Part shown: one piece after another, positions 1-11,440 of the stretch
How the letters are laid out: each line of letters opens with the position of its first letter
Position numbering within the stretch: position 1 is the stretch's first letter
Assembly: GCA_947172415.1 (NCBI GenBank)
Contig: OX359189.1
Coordinates: forward strand, 5,594,501-5,658,500
Length of the DNA: 64,000 nucleotides
Direction of reading: 5' to 3'
Origin: Chondrosia reniformis
Lineage: Eukaryota > Porifera > Demospongiae > Chondrillida > Chondrillidae
The notes under the pieces: model-generated
Databases searched by the model: none
What the model saw: only the letters and a program-made list of their open reading frames with translations
Told to the model about the DNA's origin: nothing
Translations under genes and position numbers: made by a program

Positions 1-390
1 GAAGAGAACCTCTACATTGGAATAAAGACAATAAAATCAGTAAAAGACCTTAACATTCATCCAGCAGAGAGCATACATATTTTAAACATTCCTGGGTCTT
101 GGGAACCAATGCAGTGTGAATAATTTACAACCACAATGCATAGTTTTAAATCAAATTTGAGGAGGCCATGTAATATGTACGTATGTATGTCATTACCACG
201 AATGCAACAAAATTCTTCATCACATCAAAAACAGTAATAAAATATGCAAACACTCATACACACCCTATGTGTAGCATGATATGGGGTACACTTTTGTTCC
301 AGTTATTATGAGAAGGATGATTTCATGAGAATCAGCAACACAATCTGTACAGATTAACTTTAAAACAGTTCAAGTGTTGCTGATACTCAC

Positions 391-2354
391 AAAATCATCA
401 TTAAGTATGACACCAACAAGGCTAAGGAAGGGTGGTGCCATATTGAGCAAGCTAAGAGAACTAAATGGACACTTACCGGGTCCCTGATGCTGTTGAAAAT
501 CCAGTACTGCCACTCATTTGTGAAATACCAATATTAGTAAAGCTTGGGCTACCAGTGACCCTTGGAAGGAATTGCTACAAAGGTGACAAAAGAAATTCAG
601 AATGTTAAGTAAACGAAAGCATTGCAAGTACATTTATCAAAAGACAATAGTAAACACACTGACTACTTTAGGAATAGGACCATGTACATAAATATGTAGC
701 TGTACAAAATTAAGATCCCTATACAATATTACCAGTGGCATTATTGTAACTACCAGGCCAGCTACATTTATGTTATTTCAAAATCACATTCAAACAAACT
801 TCTTCTAGCGGAAATGGAAGAGGTTCCAAAAGCTATAATAACATCAAAAATCAACCGTAGAAGGAAAACAAATAGAAATGAAGGTGGTACTCTAATCATC
901 TAATTGAAAATTTACAAGTCTCTTTCGGAAATAGACACATCAGCATAATAAGGTAAATGTGCTAGTTTGTTGAATGTTGTTCCACAATCTGACTAGACAA
1001 CTGGCATTCAGTCAGGAATGTTGAACTCGTAAGTCAATACTAAGTGTATCTTAGGAGTATCCTACACAAATTAGCCATTGCAGTAATCCGTTTCAAAAAG
1101 ATTTAATTATGTACAGGCAGACAGTAGATTTGATCAATCAACTGAGCAAGTACCCTAAAACTGGTTCAAGACTGATCTTACAATTTAGTACACTGAGCAT
1201 GATGCAGATGGGAATAATAAGCAAAGACAACTACAAATCTATTACACACATATGCACTAAAATAAATATTCTACCTGTGAAGTTGGCATGCTTCTTCCTT
1301 GCATACCTGCTTGATATAATGATAAACCTTGAACGCCTGCTGACATATCTATTGATGAATTACACAAAAACTAATCTAAAACATAAGATAACACCCATTC
1401 TGTATTGGTGCAGATATGGTATTTCTTACTTGTCATTCCAGAGATTCCACCTGCAGCACCATAAATGCTGCTACCTTGCCCCATTGGGGGAGTATTATAC
1501 AAGTATGGCTAAACACAATGAATAAGGCAGACATTAATTTGAATCAATCCATAACCAATTCACTTCAATTGTGTCAGGGTAGCAACTCTAGCTAAGGAAG
1601 CTAGAAAGGGAAACTAAAACTTAAGGCTTTAAAAACAGCTTGGTTTCTACCATGAAGTGCACCAATTACGTGTAAGAATTAGGCACTTTCAGGGTTTCAT
1701 CCAGAAATTTTTGTAAAAGGGGGCAAAAATTGACATTTAAAAGTTTTTGCAGGGGCGGTGTCATACCTTGATAAGTGGCAACCTAAATCAATCCAAGGGG
1801 GGGGCACGGGCAACTTTTCAGCAAGGGGGGGCGGGGGCGAATACCCCATCTCGCCCAACTGAATGAAACCCTGCTTTTAGTACTAGGCTTAGCAGCAATA
1901 CAATAAGGTACCAAAGAAATATTTCTATAGACTGTAGTTCGTTTTACATCTGTACTTAAAGACGACAACGTTTGCGATCTAAATTCTAAAATTTCTCCAC
2001 TGAACAGGGTACTTCCATGAATAGTTATACAAACTCACATCTTTTGTTTCGCTTCTCCAAGACATTCCTTTCTACAAAAAGAATTAATAAAAATCCTTAA
2101 ACACTCCAGTTAAAGGATCAAAAGTATTTCTTCTATCATAACCAAAGACTACAAGACTTCTACAAGGCTCTAATGCTGAGAACAGAAAAAGTTTGTATAA
2201 TAATATTTATGAATAGCTTTACGTATCCCGAAATAGTATATTTCATTACATTTAGGTTTTAAATCGCTCAACAAACATTCACAATAGGTACAACAAGTAA
2301 AAACAAATAAAAAAACTAGGAACTACTTACCCGGCTTTTCTTGGGGGGATAGTC
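391..2354 (-). CDS. Possible host gene, exon pieces only, unrecognised
   Basis: Five exon-like blocks on the minus strand are bounded by AG/GT sites: 2331-2354 (24 nt), 2039-2071 (33 nt), 1430-1508, 477-574 and 391-421. They read as a basic Pro/Lys stretch (DYPPKKSR), then KGMSWRSETKD, then Gly/Ser/Thr-rich sequence, ending in TRLVGVILNDDF. The 477-574 and 391-421 blocks join in phase. The step from 1430-1508 to 477-574 does not, so an exon is missing or a site is wrong. I do not recognise the protein. It would be divergent from the coiled-coil gene that starts at 2364. The donor at 390 lies inside a short palindrome (314-402), so the last block may be a coincidence. Confidence 0.35.
1689..1875. 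mobile_element. Small hAT-type MITE
   Basis: The ends are inverted copies of CAGGGTTTCATYCAG. The left end continues into a G-rich tract like the CAGGGGCGGATCCAG MITEs of many invertebrates, which are attributed to hAT. No coding sequence and no clear 8-bp target duplication were found. Confidence 0.4.
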
Positions 2355-2363
2355 CTGCAATTA

Positions 2364-5300
2364 ATGAAAAGGGTTATCCCCAAGATGGAAGCGGTTGCTG
2401 CTACAAAGGCCCGACAGTATCATAATCTGCTGCAGAAACATGCCGCATTAAAATTTACAGCGCACCCAAAATCTTTCAGTAATGCAGTAAGTGTCTTTAG
2501 TCTCTTCTTCATCCCTATGCACCTCTTCCAATCTTTATTACTGTATTGCAGAAGACCTCTAATATGTCGTTGGACGAGGCCTCTGAGTACTTTGACAGGA
2601 TATCAGCGGAGCTTCCTGGATACGCACAGGTGCTTCGTGATATTAAAGTGAGTCCTTTTAATCGTATTGCTGGTGATGGATTTTGCGGCGGAGGGGGCTG
2701 AAGTACCTACATCAACGTAAAGGAAAAATATCGATTATCGGTCTGCTATAATCGGAGTACAATTTTCACAGGCACTATGATGTACTTCTGTTTCTTTGAA
2801 TGTTATATAATAGTTTATGATACTATAAAGGTTCATTGCTGCGTAGTTATGTTGATGAGTAAGTGGTGATTCTTGGAGCATATTGCAGCAGGGAAACTTT
2901 CAAGTTCAATGAATTTAAAAATTACAAGATGTTTCGATGCGTAGATCTTCATCAGTTGTAAACAAAACATACAGGTGAAGTGCAACTGTTTATATACAAG
3001 AATAGGTGTGAATTACAAAAAGTGACGTAATAAAGGATTAGTGCCGTAATAAGGGGAGGGATGATAATAATACTGAGAGGAAGAGTCAGTGTGGGTTACT
3101 GCAGCCAACTCCCACTTTACCTGGTGTCTGGTGTCCCATGCGTGGACTACAGTGAGTGCAACCACGTGTACATTGGGGAAAACAGGGAGGACTTAAGAGA
3201 AGCGATTGTATGAACACAGGGCTGCAGTGAAGAAGAATGATTGGAAGTATAGCAATCCACGCATGGGACACCGGACACCAGGTGAAGTAAGAGTCGGCTG
3301 CAGTAAAGGAGGTCAAATCCAACCTTACACACAGGAGGATAATGGAAGCCCTCCACATCCAGAAGCCACCACATACCATGAACCTGGACTGACTGTGGTC
3401 TCACTGTTGATCCTGTCTGTTCCCCCTCCTGACCCACACTGACTCTTCCTCTTAGTATTATTATCATCCCTCCCCCTATTACGGCACTAATTCTTTATTA
3501 CATCACTTTTCGTAATTCACACCTATTCTTGTATATAAACAGTTGTACTTCACCTGTATGTTTTGTTTACAATTGATGAAGATCTACGGATTGAAAAGTC
3601 TTGTAATTTTTAAATTGATTGAACTTGAAAGTTTCCCTGCTGCAATATGCTCCATGAATCACCCCCTATTTATCATAATAGTTTATTTCTCGAGAATGTA
3701 CGTATTAAAACCAAGGGTTGACATTTCCACAGTTGTGGAATGACCGCTTTAATCACCTTGTTAAGACACCTTATTTTATTTTCCTTCAACTTTAGAGTGA
3801 ATATGATCAAAAAGTTATGTCTAAGTTGACACAGGCTGGTAATGAATCTGTAGATCAAAGTATTAGTGATGTTAATAACAGCTATGGGACAATACTGAAA
3901 GAGGCTAGAGCAGTTAAAGATTTGGAGGAAAGGATTTTGCAAATGGTAACAGAAAATGAGCAGTAAGTGAGGCAAATTAGGTTTCTTTTCAGTTTTTAAT
4001 CAAGATAACCAACCACTTCAGCTATTTAATCTAAAAAGATACGATAATTCAATATTGAGCATCCTTTAGCCCATTAATTTCATACCTGTTAAAGAAATCC
4101 TCTAGATTTAGATTGAATTAGATATAAGAGAGATTTGGATTAAGATACAATATTCTTCTTTGTTCCACTGGACCAGACAATTGTTTTTGGAAGTACTCAT
4201 CTACATCAATGGCCTGGAATTAAGTTTCTCTTTGAATCCTGTATTCATGTTCATGTAATAGTGTTTTTAGAAACATTAAAATTATGGTTTTTGGCTTACA
4301 TGATCAACTTGATGTAATATAATATAAAGGAAATGGCGTATGACAAATAGCATTATGAAACTATGCTTAAACAGTTATACAACATAAATTTACTGGATAT
4401 GCAAGATGGAAACAAAACAGACCTACACAATAGTATACAGATATTAAAGTATTCTAACAATTCTAATATAATTGCAGATTCCTAAAAGCATGCGAGTACA
4501 GTAAGTGGTGACCATTGTTTAAGTAAATTGGACTATGTAAATATATATAGTTACAGTACAATCCTGAACTCATGAAAAATCTAATGCACCATTTCCTACA
4601 TGCTATGTGTACTCTGTAAAAAGCCTAAACCTAGTGTGAGCTTTGGATGAAGATACAGGTCCTGGAGGCTTTTCTTTTCTTTCTTCTTCCTCCCCACTGG
4701 GCCCTGTATGATTGTACTGTTTGTATTAGCTGAGTGTGGAGCACTAATTATGCTGAAAATATGAACTAACATATTATTTATTCTGTCAGATTTCTTAATA
4801 GAAAACATTTTTATTATTGTATCTAGCTTAAAGAATGAAATTTGTGAAGAAGAGGAGGAATTAAGAAAAATGCAGTCTTCCAGTAGTGAAACAGATAGCA
4901 CAGAGAGTCTTTCTAAAGGTGAATATTAATTATGGAGCCATTCTGTACACAAGTTATCTTAAACATGGTCAATAGATTTTCTTGTCTTTATCTTATCTCT
5001 GCTTGCAAGCTTCTTTAGGAAGAAGTGAAGACAAGTATATTGCAAGAGTGCATGAACTACAGTTAGAGGTACAATGAAGTGATAGGGTTTATTTGCCGCG
5101 ATCATGATGATATATGAAGTTTATTGAGCAACAGCAATATTACTGATGAAGACCTACGGGTTGAAACGTTCTATTCCAAAGATTTAATGTTGCTGTTGCT
5201 CAATAAACTTCATATATCAGTTAGAGGTGCATACACTATTGATACAAATGGGAGAATAGTATTAACTATGTATATGGACTCCTGGTTAAGAACCTGTTCA

Positions 5301-5966
5301 AATGGCTACATACAGGCTTACTATAGTGTGTCCTATACCTATACTACTCAACTACTTCTTTATACAATGTATTTTGAAATTTAGTAAATTTTTTGTTGGA
5401 TAGATTTTGTACTCAAACTTCAAACTGTCAGTTGGTAATTAGTGAGCCTGTGCATGATGACATGTAACTTTCTCTCATTCACATTTAATGGCTGTGAATT
5501 TGTTGGTTTTGATCTACGTATATAGCACATGTGTCGTAATGTGACTTATAAACCTAAAACTAATCTCAGTTATTGTATGGCATGTCACAATAATTATCAA
5601 TTATTATTATTGTTATTGTTATTATTATTACACCATGGTGATATGCTTCCACAGTGAAGTATTCTTGTGAATCAAGCTGGTCTGCAGTTCCTTGGCCACC
5701 CTTTTCACTTGGATATGGTAGACTTTACCGATGCAATTTTATGTTGTTACCACTAATGCTAGTAAACAGATGGCATATTATCTACGTACTTTGTATCTTA
5801 ATTATTTTAGCTAATCAGTATATAATCAAATGCCTGTATATTATAACTGTAGATAGTTTCAGTGCAGGAAGCTACCAGGCTACTGCAAGAGGAAACATCA
5901 GAGAGGGCTTTGCTAGTTGAATGTGAGCAGCTTGAGCAGTATTGGAAAGAATCACAAGTTGGTTAA
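2364..5966 (+). CDS. Six-exon coiled-coil host gene
   Basis: Exons 2364-2486, 2552-2647, 3796-3962, 4827-4918, 5010-5068 and 5868-5966 have GT-AG borders and matching phases. They sum to 636 nt, or 211 residues plus a TAA stop. The start is the first in-frame ATG; a second Met is seven codons later. Much of the protein is charged and heptad-like: LKEARAVKDLEERILQ, NEICEEEEELRKMQ and LLQEETSERALLVECEQLEQ. A Ser/Thr patch (SSSSETDSTESLS) marks a likely loop. The LPGYAQVLRDIKSEYDQKV stretch weakly recalls TSNAXIP1/C6orf118-type coiled-coil proteins; this is a guess. Intron 2 carries a Penelope-like remnant and intron 5 a hammerhead-bearing foldback. The gene may continue past 5966 by alternative splicing. 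Confidence 0.65.
2922..2961 (-). ncRNA. Hammerhead-like ribozyme motif in Penelope-like arm
   Basis: On the minus strand, helix I (TTACAA paired with TTGTAA) encloses CTGATGA, a short helix II, GAAAC and a UC cleavage position. Helix III is only about two weak base pairs, as in the minimal hammerheads known from Penelope-like elements, which are thought to act as dimers. An extra A follows the CTGATGA core, so activity is uncertain. Confidence 0.5.
3567..3606 (+). ncRNA. Hammerhead-like motif, plus-strand partner arm
   Basis: Same 6-bp helix I (TTACAA/TTGTAA) as the left arm. Helix II is GATC-TACG-GATT with a UACG tetraloop. The core deviates from consensus, reading TTGATGA and GAAAA, so this copy is probably inactive. 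It sits about 130 bp downstream of the GIY-YIG coding remnant, the usual 3'-tail position. Confidence 0.4.
5108..5219 (+). ncRNA. Hammerhead-like core inside a near-perfect foldback
   Basis: A roughly 30-bp palindrome (TGATATATGAAGTTTATTGA and its complement, continuing through GCAACAGCAA) encloses CTGATGA at 5143, helix II GACC-TACG-GGTT, and GAAACG at 5163. The long palindrome would be an unusually strong helix I. Helix III is the self-complementary ACGT. It lies in intron 5 of the coiled-coil gene, on the same strand. It is probably a tail-only copy of a Penelope-like element. Confidence 0.5.
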
Positions 5967-6409
5967 ATTCGCTTCTCTTCAGTATATATATAGCATGGAC
6001 ACTTGGCTATGCACTACCATGCTAATATGCTGGTATGTCATTAGCTTTTACCACTAATTTCTTACTAATTAAGTGACTTACCGGTATTTAGCTGCTAGAA
6101 ACAGTATTTCTACTCTCTCTAAGTTATAGCACATAGCATATCAGAGCATGTTATGTTTTTGTGGAAGCAGGTCACTATATAGTGGGGGCTGAAGAAGGAA
6201 CACCCTTAATTATTCCACATATATACTGTAGTTTAATTGAGAATAAAGCCTTATTGAGCATCAGTAACATGGATTTACTAACTTGACCCAGAGGTCATCA
6301 ACTCATCAGCAGGTATATCTCAAATGATCGAAACAAGTACTCCTTCTTTCAAATAGTTTAAATGTATGTATTAATTACTTACCCTTAATTCGATTGTCCT
6401 GCTTATCAG
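5967..6409. other. Intergenic; one decayed hammerhead-like tail
   Basis: No gene was seen. At 6255-6305, on the minus strand, there is a decayed relative of the 5108 foldback: TTGATGA, CCTCTGGGTC, then a GTTACTGATGCTCAATAA tail. Confidence 0.4.
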
Positions 6410-6960
6410 AGTAGGGTAGTACTCTCTTAGTAGGGATGGCTGAAAAACATGGCCGCCCTATTCACTGTATTATTAATCAACAAAGAAGTGATTTTTGATT
6501 AGATTGGATTGTTTGCTGTCATTTATGCACGACTTTCTAAATGCCATGTTTAGATGCTCTACAACATTTCTAAAGTGGATAACCTGCCATAGGCCACTTT
6601 CCAAAGTGAAGTTTTACTTTTAGATAAGAGGTATTGGTTTTCAATTCTTTCCTCTGTGGCCACGACATTATTTCGAGTTGTCACCAAGAAAATTTCAAAC
6701 CAGACTATATACGTATAACAAGGAAAAAGAGGGAATACATGTAAAATATAAAATATTTAAAAATTATTTAAAAAGTAAAGAAGGCAGTGCTGTGACAGTA
6801 ACTAGCACATCTGGAAAATGTAACAAAACAAAACAGTGATCATGTGGTAACCGTAAAGCTAATCATACAGAAGTGGCATACTTAATTTAAGTGATTTAAC
6901 CATACACATTACTTCTGTGTTTTGGTGCACCTTGCATGATAGCCGAAGTAGGGATGGTCT
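6410..6960. repeat. Dispersed repeat R1, copy 1
   Basis: It begins with TAGTACTCTCTTAGTAGGGATGGC and a following ATGGCCGCCC block, and ends near a CATTACTTCTGTGTTTTGG block. Related copies are at 44877-45777, at 59137-59371, and a short end at 48345. It has no coding sequence. The recurring AAGTAGGGAT terminus in both orientations suggests a MITE. Confidence 0.55.
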
Positions 6961-7540
6961 GTCCAGATGTGTTACAGCACAGTTTCATGACATTTTTGAA
7001 TGTTTTTAAATAACATTCCACCGGTTCATTCAGCAAAGGTTGGTAGAGTGTTGATGTCACATGGTGAATACCATTCTTTCTCCCAAACTCTTGAATTCTG
7101 TACTTCCTTTTTCACAATTACTAGTTACACAATTCCAAGTTAGCAAGAAAAGCTGAAGAGTTGAATAGTACCATACAAGTAAGTGCCATTGTATAGAAAT
7201 GACTAGGGTACCTTGGGGATAAGTGGTTTCTTATTTATATTCTTAGATCTGCAAAGCAAAACTTGATACTCTTTTTGACCATCATTAGACACCCATCAGC
7301 TAAACATAACATTTATGTTAATATTGTGTACTTTTCTCCCTCTGTCTAAATTATGTAAATTGAACCCTCCCATTCCACTCCGGATGTGCTGGTAAGTACT
7401 ATAGGTGACAGAGAATCTGGGTTAGTGTTTCATATAAGAATCATGAGATATAGTGATTCAGTGGTTACTCCTTTTATAACCACACATATAATACTACAAA
7501 ATAATGCATTCTATATATATATATATACCAAATCTGGGGT
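6961..7540. other. No gene recognised
   Basis: AT-rich sequence without a recognisable reading frame; a short (AT)n run lies near 7519. Confidence 0.4.
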
Positions 7541-7554
7541 GTGTATAGTGTCTG

Positions 7555-7722
7555 TTGTAACTCTGCTGCCTCTGATATCTCTGGTGTCTATGTTGTCTCT
7601 GGTGCCTATGTTGTCTCTGGTGCCTATGTTGTCTCTGGTGCCTATGTTGTCTCTACTGACTCTGGTATCTCTACTGCCTATGGTATTTCTGGTGCCTTTG
7701 GTGTCTCTACTGTCTCTGGTTA
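7555..7722. repeat. 18-bp minisatellite
   Basis: Imperfect tandem copies of GTCTCTGGTGCCTATGTT. It is open in two frames (MLSLVP and VYVVSGA repeats), but only because the unit is a multiple of three; there is no other sign of coding. Confidence 0.8.
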
Positions 7723-8310
7723 CAGTTAAGTATCCACAGATGTAACCCTTTGGAGGCTTTTTTGCTGTTCAAATGCCCTAGCAAACACAATGCGCACAAC
7801 ATCATACACCTGCATGTACCCTGTAACTTTTGCTTTTTTGTCTGATAGCATATACTAGTACATGTTTCACATTGCACTGGGAGGAGGGGCAGAGTCATGG
7901 AACATGATACAGTACAGGGTAGAACATTAATTGGGTATAGTCATATTGTTTGACCGTTGAGCCAAATGTTCTTTCATATGTAAAGATGGCCAGTTCGGCT
8001 GCTTTTGTACACACACACACACACGTCCTTCCATCCTCTCAATGGGGTGCACCTTAATGAGCGACTGAATTCAAATGCAACAAAGGAAATATCAATTAGC
8101 AGACTTAGAATTTGTATCCATAGTTGCAATTGCTAGCCAGTCCGAAACAGTGGAAGCTGTTTACTAAGAATTAGCACTGTAAAGACAATCATCAAGGTAC
8201 TGTAGCGATTCTAAGATTAAGCTACATGCACTTGCATGCTTCCTCTCATGAACTAACCAGAATAATCGCATCATATCCTATTAGATTTGGAATTTATATA
8301 TACATATATA

Positions 8311-9135
8311 GGGGCCAGGATAAACGGCGAAATGGCGGAAACGAACCCTTGCAAATGGCGATCTCGATTCAGAAGACGTTTTGCTCAGCCGCTTCCCGTT
8401 CCCCTCTACGAGGCAATGTGAAACGGCCGAAACAATCGAAGCTCATAAGTCATGAAAAATTAACGTAGGTTAAACTACGATTTTTCGTACGAATCTTATT
8501 ATTTTTTGATCGTACAGTGTTGGTAACACAAATTTTCGCACCATGCACGTATACATATCAGCGCAAATTTAGAAGAAACGCTTACTTCAGCTGACATATG
8601 GAACATGTGGAACAGCGAATGTTCAACAGCCCCATCACTGGGATGCCAACAAGTAGAGTTGGTAATGCCTATTACCACGTTTACTTGCCTTGTCTGCGAT
8701 CCAACTGGCCTACCTTATCTGGCAATGATATCATTATTCCCACAGAACTGCTACCTATGTTACAACCAGAGCACAAGATATTTCTCTTTCAGAACCTTGG
8801 AATTAGAGTTTGAACAGTGTGTGTACTACCTATTTTCAAAGGCTTCTTTAGCAGCTAACTCAAAATATTAATTCAGTGACACTAGTACTAATACTTAGTT
8901 TTTGCCAGTGGGCTTTATTTGCTTAATATAACATAAGGCACAAAATTAATAAGATTCGTTCGAAAAATCGTTTTCCTGACTTATGAGCTTCGATTGTTTC
9001 GGCCGTTTCACATTGCCTCGTAGTGGGGAACGAGAAGCGGCTGAGCAAAACGTCTTCTGAATCGAGATCACCATTTGCAAGGGTTCGTTTCCGCCGTTTC
9101 CGCCATTCCGCCATTCCGCCGTTTATCCTGGCCCC
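8311..9135. mobile_element. Foldback transposon with about 190-bp inverted repeats
   Basis: Arms 8311-8501 and 8946-9135 are inverted copies starting GGGGCCAGGATAAACGGC. The flanks share ATATATA, a possible target duplication, though the site is low-complexity. Homology between the arms is high except for a short insertion in the left arm. The centre (8598-8813) holds a short open stretch, CLRSNWPTLSGNDIIIPTEL, of a kind I have seen in sponge repeat-borne proteins. It is either a captured exon or the remains of the element's own gene. Superfamily unknown. Confidence 0.75.
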
Positions 9136-10287
9136 ATATATAGAGAACCACTGTATCTCTGTTCTTCTACCTTGTAGCATAAGCTGCAGACTGCCCTAGG
9201 GTGTACATCATTTAGATAATCTTTAACAATTGCGAGTATATAACATGGTGAGGGCTGTTAACTCTAGGTTTAGACCTTATATAACATTTTGTGATTACAA
9301 CGTATACAACATGTATTTGTTTCGTACTTTATTTCTTATATAGCTTATAACTTCCTTGCCACACAAACACATGGTGGTCTAAAGACTCAGTGTCACAGCT
9401 ACGGTGCTGAATTTATGTGACCATATGTATATATTACTATGGTAAGCAATCATATATATATATATATATATAAGACCAAGCTATATAGCCTCTTGCTACT
9501 TCAGTGTTCTAACTGATGAAGACCTTTACAGTTAAAATACGTTAACTCTCATTCCACTCTTCATTTACTTCTCACCATTCATAATCACACACGTATACAC
9601 ATACTTCTTCAGCTCTCCTTTTCCTGACATAGAACAAGCCCTATTCCATTTTAAACTAAAATCCCTTACCCTTTTTGAATATCCATGACAAATGTGTTTA
9701 CTTTTTATAGTATTGTATGGTAATATGTGTATGTATAGTCTACCTTGGTGCAGGGCTTACATGTTTGTAACAGGATTCAGTATAGAAATGACTTCAGACA
9801 AGAAGTTTAACTGTATCCTCATCTAGCAACCCCTAGTTCTCCCTAAGTCATACGTCTGGCCATGTATTCAAGGCTAATTGTTATGTTGCAGTTCCTATGC
9901 ATGTTAAATATATTTTTGGGAAAAAATGAAGTTTCTTATTGATATCAACCAAGATTTGATTTCTTCCTTTTATATAGAGTTTGGTGGTTACTTTATCTCG
10001 GAACATCTGCAGCTAGCCAATCTGCTGGAAGACAATATTTACAATGATTATTCTCTATTGTAATATATAAATATAAATGCACAGACAAAGGCATGTTATT
10101 TTACAATAAAGGCCTAGGTGCATGCACTATTTCAGTTAGCTACATAACTATTGCCATATACACTTGCACAAGTTGCATAATTTCTCTGAAGAAATGGCAA
10201 ATTCATATAAGCATCCAAACTAAAGAAAAAACTGAGCAAGATATAAAATACAATAGAAAGCCTAACAACCAGCATCTGTATCTTTAG
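9136..10287. other. No gene recognised
   Basis: AT-rich, with an (AT)n run near 9455. At 9513-9550 there is a decayed hammerhead-like tail on the plus strand (CTGATGAAGACC, then TTAAAATACGTTAA). Confidence 0.4.
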
Positions 10288-10400
10288 AAAGGGTAATCTT
10301 TCAACTTTTAGAGTGTCGAAAGATGTAGTTTTTCTTGCTTCTTCTGGCTGTCAAACATTTCGACCCTGGCTGTCTTCTTCAGTGACTGCTGTTGGCCTGT
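10288..10400. repeat. Half copy of the small hammerhead-like TIR repeat
   Basis: AATCTTTCAACTTTTAGAG followed by the minus-strand core CTGAAGA...GGGTCGAAATG at 10355-10382. It matches the left half of the complete unit at 23388-23543. Confidence 0.5.
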
Positions 10401-11440
10401 AGGTATCTTCTTTTATAGGCATCATTTTCCACCATTTCAATTCAAGGATTCTTTAAATTTTATAAATATTCTTTTACTTTTACATATATAAATGTGACTT
10501 AAAGCTATACCTTGTTAAAACACAGGTGTGTACAATCCACCATTTGATGGTTTATACAAGCCCATATTCTACCCACCGGTGGTGTTGGTGTGCATTGGTC
10601 ACGTGATTCAGTAGTCATGCCACCTGTGACATCACGCTCCGAAGCCTTAAAACAAACGATCCCTGTTCCTCTTCTGCTATCGCGCCTGTTAGTGCTCTCT
10701 CATATGGTTGAACTGTCCCAAGGTATGAACTGTCTTGAATGGTGTAGTGTAATTTGTGACGGAGCTCAGTAGAGTCGAACTGTATTGTACCCTCCTTCAG
10801 TTTGAGTTCAATCCCGCCTTACCCCTCCAGATGAAGTTCAGTGGAGTCAAAATGTCTAGTTTTAGTTAGATCCTGTTGAACTTCCTTTAGACGGAGTAGA
10901 GTCGAACGGTACTGAACTCTCCATCATAGTAGTGTTAGTATTTATAAGGTAAATGTACCTAATTTCGGACACTTTAATTCTTAAAATAATTGCTTGCCCT
11001 TTAACGACCATAAGGCACATTTGTGGTTTGGCCCGTAAAAGACCGCCATGTTAAATAATCGTAGGATCTTTTTGAAATTTACTTAAATCGATAGCACTTA
11101 ATAAGCTACATCTAAAATGTTATAGGTTTCTATTGCAGTATAACTGTATTAAGAAGAAAAAGATTACATATGGCAGGTATATATATTATGCAAGCATTAA
11201 CTAAAAAACTCATAGTTTACTGAGCATTTTCAAAGTTATACCGAATATATAAAAATGGCCGTCTAAACGAGGAATTATTTTCTTGTTCGTTTTTTAGTTG
11301 TTTGGCAATTATTGGCTTTATAAACTTCAGGGTAGGTAGTTACTCAGGCGTGTTAAGGACAGGCACCCGTGATTGCGTAATTATTTAGTCCATATTTCTA
11401 TTTCCTAAATGTAGGCTTCTTTAACCATTGTAGGAAAATG
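10401..11440. other. No gene recognised
   Basis: Around 10750-10920 there are imperfect recurrences of TAGAGTCGAACTGTACTGAACTC. Nothing else stands out. Confidence 0.35.

Larger units (their letters stand above)
2865..3662 (+). mobile_element. Penelope-like element remnant with inverted terminal copies
   Basis: The centre (about 3115-3440) encodes a worn GIY-YIG endonuclease. VPCVD, HVYIGE and YEHRAAVKKND are visible, followed by the HAWDTGHQ segment and a RRIMEALHIQKP tail typical of Penelope-like C-termini. Known role: the GIY-YIG domain nicks target DNA for retrotransposition. The element is flanked by inverted arms (about 2867-3085 and 3415-3660), each holding one hammerhead-like core. 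It is an old, broken copy lying in intron 2 of the coiled-coil gene. Confidence 0.7.

Noticed and set aside
314-402. Short palindrome with CAGCAACAC arms as another hammerhead
   Set aside because: The arms resemble Penelope-like tails, but the loop has no CTGANGA or GAAA core.
3086-3467. Minus-strand open frames over the Penelope-like remnant
   Set aside because: They are antisense to the GIY-YIG remnant, which has recognisable motifs on the plus strand.
7541-7745. Two overlapping open frames with hydrophobic repeats
   Set aside because: Product of an 18-bp minisatellite, open in more than one frame for arithmetic reasons.
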